Shown piece by piece: positions 22,576 through 25,949 of a DNA stretch of 25,949 bases. The notes beneath the pieces are model-generated. The model was not told where the DNA came from. It made no database searches and saw only the letters and a program-made list of their open reading frames with translations. The DNA lies in the NCBI GenBank assembly GCA_937906945.1, contig CALCUE010000018.1, positions 1-25,949 of the forward strand. The letters run 5' to 3'. Numbering within the stretch: the stretch's first letter is position 1; each line of letters starts with the position of its first letter. The translations under genes were made by a program, and so were the position numbers. This DNA is from an uncultured Clostridia bacterium (GTDB taxonomy: Bacteria > Bacillota > Clostridia > Oscillospirales > Ruminococcaceae).

Positions 22576-24891
22576 TCACCACACGTCTTTCTGTAAAATA
22601 TGGTCATGGTCTGCCCGGGCATCTACGGCGTAATGAATGTAATCGCCATCGGAATAATAGCTGAAATAGAGCAGCCCGTCGTGGTAGCTGAGACCACCGA
22701 GATTTTCCGCTTCAGGAAGTCCCGTGCCGAAATCGGAAAGGAGCTCACCCTCTTTGGTGAAAGTCATAAAACGAAGCTCCCTCATCGTTCCATCGGTATA
22801 AGCTGTCGCGAACGTGCCGGGCTTCGTTTTGCTTTCCGTAAGAAACGTGCAGTCTTCCATCCCATGCCCGGCGTCCCTTCCCAAAACCGCAGCATAGGGC
22901 TTCGTCGGCGTTTCGGAGGCAAGGTCATAGAGATAAACGCCGTAGTCTGGCTGCAAAAGGCCAAAGGCCGTACCGCTCAGATGGACGTAACTTATGGCAT
23001 GGGCATCCGTCATGGGGTACTCAAAGCGCGTGACCCTTTTGGTGCTCAAATCATACAAAAACGGCTCCGCTCCGATGTCCATACCGTCAGGCAGTAAATC
23101 CAGAATGAGATAGCGTTCCTCCAGACCGTTCTTCTCTCGCTTTCCGCGATAGAATTCATCGAGCGAATAGCTGGCGTAAAGGAAGGGATTATCGGAATAG
23201 GTGTAATCAAAAATTTCTACAAAATGATCCCGGTCGGTGAAAAAGAGGAAGCGATTGGTTTTTGGGAATTTGATACCCATCTCGGTGAAAAACCTTGTCT
23301 CATAAGCAACGGCATCGGAAAAATCACCGAGAAGCAATTCGCTTTCAAAGCCCGTATGGAAAGAACATTCCATCTCCCGATAGGGTTGCACGTAGGTTTC
23401 CCCATAGTCCAACGCGATATATTCATCTGCGCAAACGATGACGCGGTCAAATTCTTTGCTCTCGTCTGTTTTGAGCACGGCAAAGTGCTTCGGCAGATAG
23501 ACAGTGCCCCGATGGTAATTCTGCGGGTCGTAGCTGTCTTTCAAATTGTAGAAGGTTTCCTCATAAACAACTTCCCAGTCGTCGATCCCGGGACATTCTT
23601 TCTGCAAGATCTTCACGAACTGCGGCATGGAAAGAAGCGGTGTCGCAGGACCTTCCGGAAGCGGGATCTCACTTTTATCGACGCTGTCGGCAAGGTCCAC
23701 CGTCACCCAATCAGCGAAATCCGCTTTCAAAATAGGCGGATAGATGCCGTTTTCATCCGGCTCCCCGATGACAGGCAATTCTTTAGGCGGGATCTCTTCG
23801 GAAACTTCCTTGGGAAGTGGCTTTTCCGGAAGCGGTTCGGCCACGGCCGGTTCGCAGGCGATCAGTACGCCGCAGAGAGCAACAACGCCGATTGCTAAAG
23901 CGATCAGCGGCAGTCCTTTTTTTAATTTCGGATAGAGAATCGACATAAAACGCTTTTTCAGCGTGGCTTTTCCGCTGTAAAAACTGGTGGAAAGTGAAAA
24001 TCTTCCGCTTCTCTGACGGCGTGCCGCGTTCAAAATCATCGAACAATACTGATGGCGTTCCTCCTGACCGAAAGTGGCACAAACCCACTCATCACAGCCG
24101 ATCTCCAAATCATCTTCCGCTTTTCTCGCCATCCAGCAGACCGCCGGATTGAACCAATGGAGAGACCTCGCGACAAGCAGAACCAGCTTATACCAAACGT
24201 CACGGCGGAGAAAATGAGTCAGTTCGTGGCAAAGGATGAAACGGTATTCCTCCGCCGAAAAGTCTCCGTCCGGAAGAAGCACGATCGGTTTCAAAAAGCC
24301 GGTCATCATCGGATTTTCGATTTTGCGGTTCCGATAAAGCGAAACCCCGGTTATCCCCATTTCCCGACAAAGTCCGTCGAAAATCTCCTGTGCTTTTTCA
24401 TCCGGTTTCCGGTTCCAAAGCGCCGTTCTCGTCCGGAAAAACGCATAAAAGCCGAAATTCCACAGAAGGCAGACTGCCGCGCCGAAAACCCAAACAATCG
24501 CCAATGCCTCCGGAAGCTTTAAGGTCCGGGACTTTTCGATCCCCATCGGGACGGTCTTCGGCTCAGAAAAAGCCGCCGGAGTTTCCACCTTTTTGGGCGT
24601 AACAGTTTCTCCCGGTTCTTCGGACAAAACCGGGATGTCTGCGGGGTTTTCTTCTTTTTGATAATAGGTCACGATAACGTCCCGGTCCGGCGCCTGAAAC
24701 CGCACCGGCGGCTCCGGAAGGCTGACGTTAAACGGGATCAGAAGCCGGACGGCGATCAAAAGCCAGACCCAGCTCCGCCAACGGACCGAAAATTTCTTAT
24801 CAGCCAGCTTTGCTATCAGCATCACAACGCAAATGGCAAGTCCCGTTGTCAAAGAGACTTCCAACGCATCAAAAAACAGCTTCTCAACCAT
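22576..24891 (-). CDS. M56 family (BlaR1-like) membrane metalloprotease with a large non-penicillin-binding ectodomain
   Basis: From ATG 24891 (GCAGGGG upstream) the protein has 771 residues. The N-terminal half has membrane segments at about 9-27, 40-57, 130-152 and 327-346. The zinc protease motif HELTH is at 222-226 and a further acidic ligand is in DDLEIGCDE (260-268). This is the BlaR1/MecR1 protease type that triggers cleavage of BlaI. After the last helix comes CGVLIACEP, close to a lipobox, and then a Glu/Pro linker. A sensor part of about 425 residues follows, with propeller-like units (PDYGVYLYDLASETPTKPYA, LSYHDGLLYFSYYSDGDYIH) instead of the penicillin-binding transpeptidase fold. 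It lies one base after blaI. Role inferred: sensor of the state of the cell surface. Confidence 0.9.
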   Translation of the reverse strand: MVEKLFFDALEVSLTTGLAICVVMLIAKLADKKFSVRWRSWVWLLIAVRLLIPFNVSLPEPPVRFQAPDRDVIVTYYQKEENPADIPVLSEEPGETVTPKKVETPAAFSEPKTVPMGIEKSRTLKLPEALAIVWVFGAAVCLLWNFGFYAFFRTRTALWNRKPDEKAQEIFDGLCREMGITGVSLYRNRKIENPMMTGFLKPIVLLPDGDFSAEEYRFILCHELTHFLRRDVWYKLVLLVARSLHWFNPAVCWMARKAEDDLEIGCDEWVCATFGQEERHQYCSMILNAARRQRSGRFSLSTSFYSGKATLKKRFMSILYPKLKKGLPLIALAIGVVALCGVLIACEPAVAEPLPEKPLPKEVSEEIPPKELPVIGEPDENGIYPPILKADFADWVTVDLADSVDKSEIPLPEGPATPLLSMPQFVKILQKECPGIDDWEVVYEETFYNLKDSYDPQNYHRGTVYLPKHFAVLKTDESKEFDRVIVCADEYIALDYGETYVQPYREMECSFHTGFESELLLGDFSDAVAYETRFFTEMGIKFPKTNRFLFFTDRDHFVEIFDYTYSDNPFLYASYSLDEFYRGKREKNGLEERYLILDLLPDGMDIGAEPFLYDLSTKRVTRFEYPMTDAHAISYVHLSGTAFGLLQPDYGVYLYDLASETPTKPYAAVLGRDAGHGMEDCTFLTESKTKPGTFATAYTDGTMRELRFMTFTKEGELLSDFGTGLPEAENLGGLSYHDGLLYFSYYSDGDYIHYAVDARADHDHILQKDVW

Positions 24892-24892
24892 T

Positions 24893-25291
24893 TTATCCCC
24901 TGCTCTCTTTTCCTTTCGCTTCGTCAAGAAAACTTTGCAGCTCCGAAAGATCTTCGTCGCTGATGGTTTTATTTTCATAAAGGTTCGCTATGAAAGAGCG
25001 GACCGACCGACCGCAAAGTTTCCCCATGGTCGAGCCGCTTTCAAAAGCCAGATACTCCTCCTCGGAAACCAGCGCCGCGTAACGGTTCTTTTTTCCGTCC
25101 GCCATCGGCTCGCAGGAAATAAAGCCTTTCTCAGTCAGCCGGGACAGAAATTTAAGGACCGTCGTCGCCGCCCATTTTTTCTCCGAAAGTTTTTCCTCGA
25201 TCTCCGCTCTCGTTGCCGGAGCTTCGCACGCCCAGATCGCCATCATAAGCTCCAGCTCTGCCGTCGGAAGATGTACCAGATTTTTTTCCAT
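24893..25291 (-). CDS. BlaI/MecI-type transcriptional repressor
   Basis: This is a 132-residue winged-helix repressor with the usual opening LPTAELELMMAIWACEAPAT, the recognition region AATTVLKFLSRLTEKGFISC and a C-terminal dimer helix (RSFIANLYENKTISDEDLSEL), where family members are cut on induction. It would bind as a dimer to ACAnnTGT dyads. Two are present directly upstream. It is the first gene of the operon and thus controls itself, the M56 gene and all eight lipoproteins. Genuine beta-lactam induction is not implied, because no beta-lactamase or penicillin-binding protein is present. Confidence 0.92.
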   Translation of the reverse strand: MEKNLVHLPTAELELMMAIWACEAPATRAEIEEKLSEKKWAATTVLKFLSRLTEKGFISCEPMADGKKNRYAALVSEEEYLAFESGSTMGKLCGRSVRSFIANLYENKTISDEDLSELQSFLDEAKGKESRG

Positions 25292-25305
25292 AATATAGCG
25301 CCTCT

Positions 25306-25359
25306 TTTACATTTGTCTAACTTTAATTTTATTCTACACTTGTCGAAAAGAAATGTCAA
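25306..25359 (-). promoter_or_regulatory. blaI operon promoter with two BlaI-type operators
   Basis: On the minus strand TTGACA (25354-25359) and TAGAAT (25331-25336) are 17 bases apart, close to the consensus. Two dyads with the ACA-NN-TGT core are visible. One, 25333-25346, has 5 of 6 arm positions symmetric and overlaps the -10 box. The other, 25306-25319, lies just downstream with 4 of 6. Their centres are 27 bases apart. This is the layout expected for BlaI/MecI repression. Confidence 0.72.
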
Positions 25360-25372
25360 GCATTTTCCTAAC

Positions 25373-25405
25373 AAAAAGCCGACGCACTGAAACGCCGGCC
25401 TTTTT
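25373..25405. terminator. Terminator between the partial lipoprotein and blaI
   Basis: The left arm (25373-25384) pairs with the right (25393-25405) with one mismatch and one bulge, with A5 on the left and T5 on the right. On the minus strand it follows the stop of the upstream lipoprotein by about 18 bases. It separates that gene from the blaI unit. Confidence 0.78.
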
Positions 25406-25423
25406 CTGATACTTTGCACTTTG

Positions 25424-25949
25424 TCATTCGTAAAGGAGATTCCACGCGAAGCCGGACAAATCGTTCAGGATGCTTTCGCAGGATTTTGCATCAAAAATAT
25501 AACCGGTTTCTTCTCCCTCTATCCGGATAATGAAAATCTCTCCGGGGTACGATATGGCAATTTTTTGTTTTTCACCGGAAAGAAAAATGCTCAAAGAGCC
25601 GCCGGTACAAGGATTTTTCGGCTCACAGGCGACCGGTTTTATCTGCTTAAAAAGCTCGAAGAAATAACGGGCCGATTCTTCGGAAAGCTCGGTGGTCAAG
25701 AGCTCATCGTTCGGCACCGACAACAAGCAAATTTCACTGTATTTCTCCGGGTTCAGATTTTCGATGATGGCAAGGCATTTTTCCGCATCTTCCTCGGTTG
25801 CCCACGCAATCTCCTGTGGCAGTCCTTCCCCGGACGGAAAATTCTTTTCATCCGACGTTACGATGGCGTGCAGATTTTCGTTCAGAATGATTGACGGTTC
25901 CGGCTCTTTCTCCGGTTCATCTTCTATAATGCTTTCTTCTGAAGTTTCA
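25424..25949 (-). CDS. Lipoprotein-like protein, C-terminal part (5' end outside window)
   Basis: The frame is open from the right edge to the stop at 25424-25426, about 174 residues. Visible residues begin with an acidic linker, ETSEESIIEDEPEKEPEPS, like the linkers of the array. A compact body follows (GLPQEIAWATEEDAEKCLAI, SEESARYFFELFKQIKPVAC, GSLSIFLSGEKQKIAISYPG) ending LNDLSGFAWNLLYE. The signal peptide and lipobox lie outside the window, so lipidation is inferred from the linker. Its own terminator lies behind it, so it belongs to a different transcript from blaI. The function is unknown. Confidence 0.75.
   Translation of the reverse strand, partial: ETSEESIIEDEPEKEPEPSIILNENLHAIVTSDEKNFPSGEGLPQEIAWATEEDAEKCLAIIENLNPEKYSEICLLSVPNDELLTTELSEESARYFFELFKQIKPVACEPKNPCTGGSLSIFLSGEKQKIAISYPGEIFIIRIEGEETGYIFDAKSCESILNDLSGFAWNLLYE

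Noticed and set aside
24893..25291. Possibility that blaI and the M56 gene form a beta-lactam resistance locus
   Set aside because: No beta-lactamase or penicillin-binding protein gene is present and the M56 ectodomain shows no transpeptidase motif pattern.
1..25949. tRNA, rRNA and insertion sequences
   Set aside because: No cloverleaf with a CCA-type end, no rRNA-like stretch and no transposase frame was seen on either strand.

Overview
The window reads as chromosomal DNA of an anaerobic low-to-mid GC Firmicute, most likely a gut-type clostridium. The reasons are a butyrate module ending in phosphotransbutyrylase and butyrate kinase, a type III pantothenate kinase, an ECF-type vitamin transporter component, a BlaI/M56 regulatory pair and many lipoproteins with clostridial-looking leaders. 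No species can be named from the sequence alone.

Layout. (1) 1-950: the 3' part of a MscS mechanosensitive channel, a long perfect hairpin, a small broken gene with an in-frame stop, and a bidirectional terminator. (2) 951-6014, minus strand: a five-gene butyrate operon in the order bcd, etfB, etfA, buk, ptb, with a promoter and a palindromic operator candidate. A LysR-type regulator on the same strand lies just upstream (6095-6997). (3) 6998-8890: an AT-rich intergenic region, an extended -10 promoter, a leader ORF with attenuator-like hairpins, and an acyltransferase-3-like membrane protein. (4) 8904-11424, plus strand: two tandem YajC-like proteins, coaX and an ECF S component (probably PanT), separated by strong leader hairpins. 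(5) 11425-12128: a scrap zone with broken gene pieces and a strong bidirectional terminator. (6) 11904-25359, minus strand: about 13 kb forming one apparent operon, blaI, an M56 (BlaR1-like) sensor protease and eight consecutive lipoproteins, ending in the C-terminal remnant of a leucine-rich-repeat-like protein. One promoter with two ACAnnTGT dyads drives it. (7) 25424-25949: the C-terminal part of another lipoprotein in a separate transcription unit.

How the parts work together. The bcd-etfBA-buk-ptb set converts crotonyl-CoA to butyryl-CoA by an electron-bifurcating dehydrogenase and then to butyrate with ATP formation; the earlier steps (thiolase, hydroxybutyryl-CoA dehydrogenase, crotonase) are not here. 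CoaX and the S component pair pantothenate uptake with its first phosphorylation.

The most unusual part is the BlaI/M56 operon. Classical BlaR1 carries a penicillin-binding sensor domain. This M56 protein instead carries a roughly 425-residue ectodomain that resembles, in its strand-and-turn repeats, the propeller-like lipoproteins encoded after it. The lipoproteins share a nearly identical signal peptide, lipobox and acidic linker joined to divergent bodies, as expected from repeated duplication and cassette exchange. My reading (inference) is a surface-signal-induced, protease-relieved array of variable surface lipoproteins.
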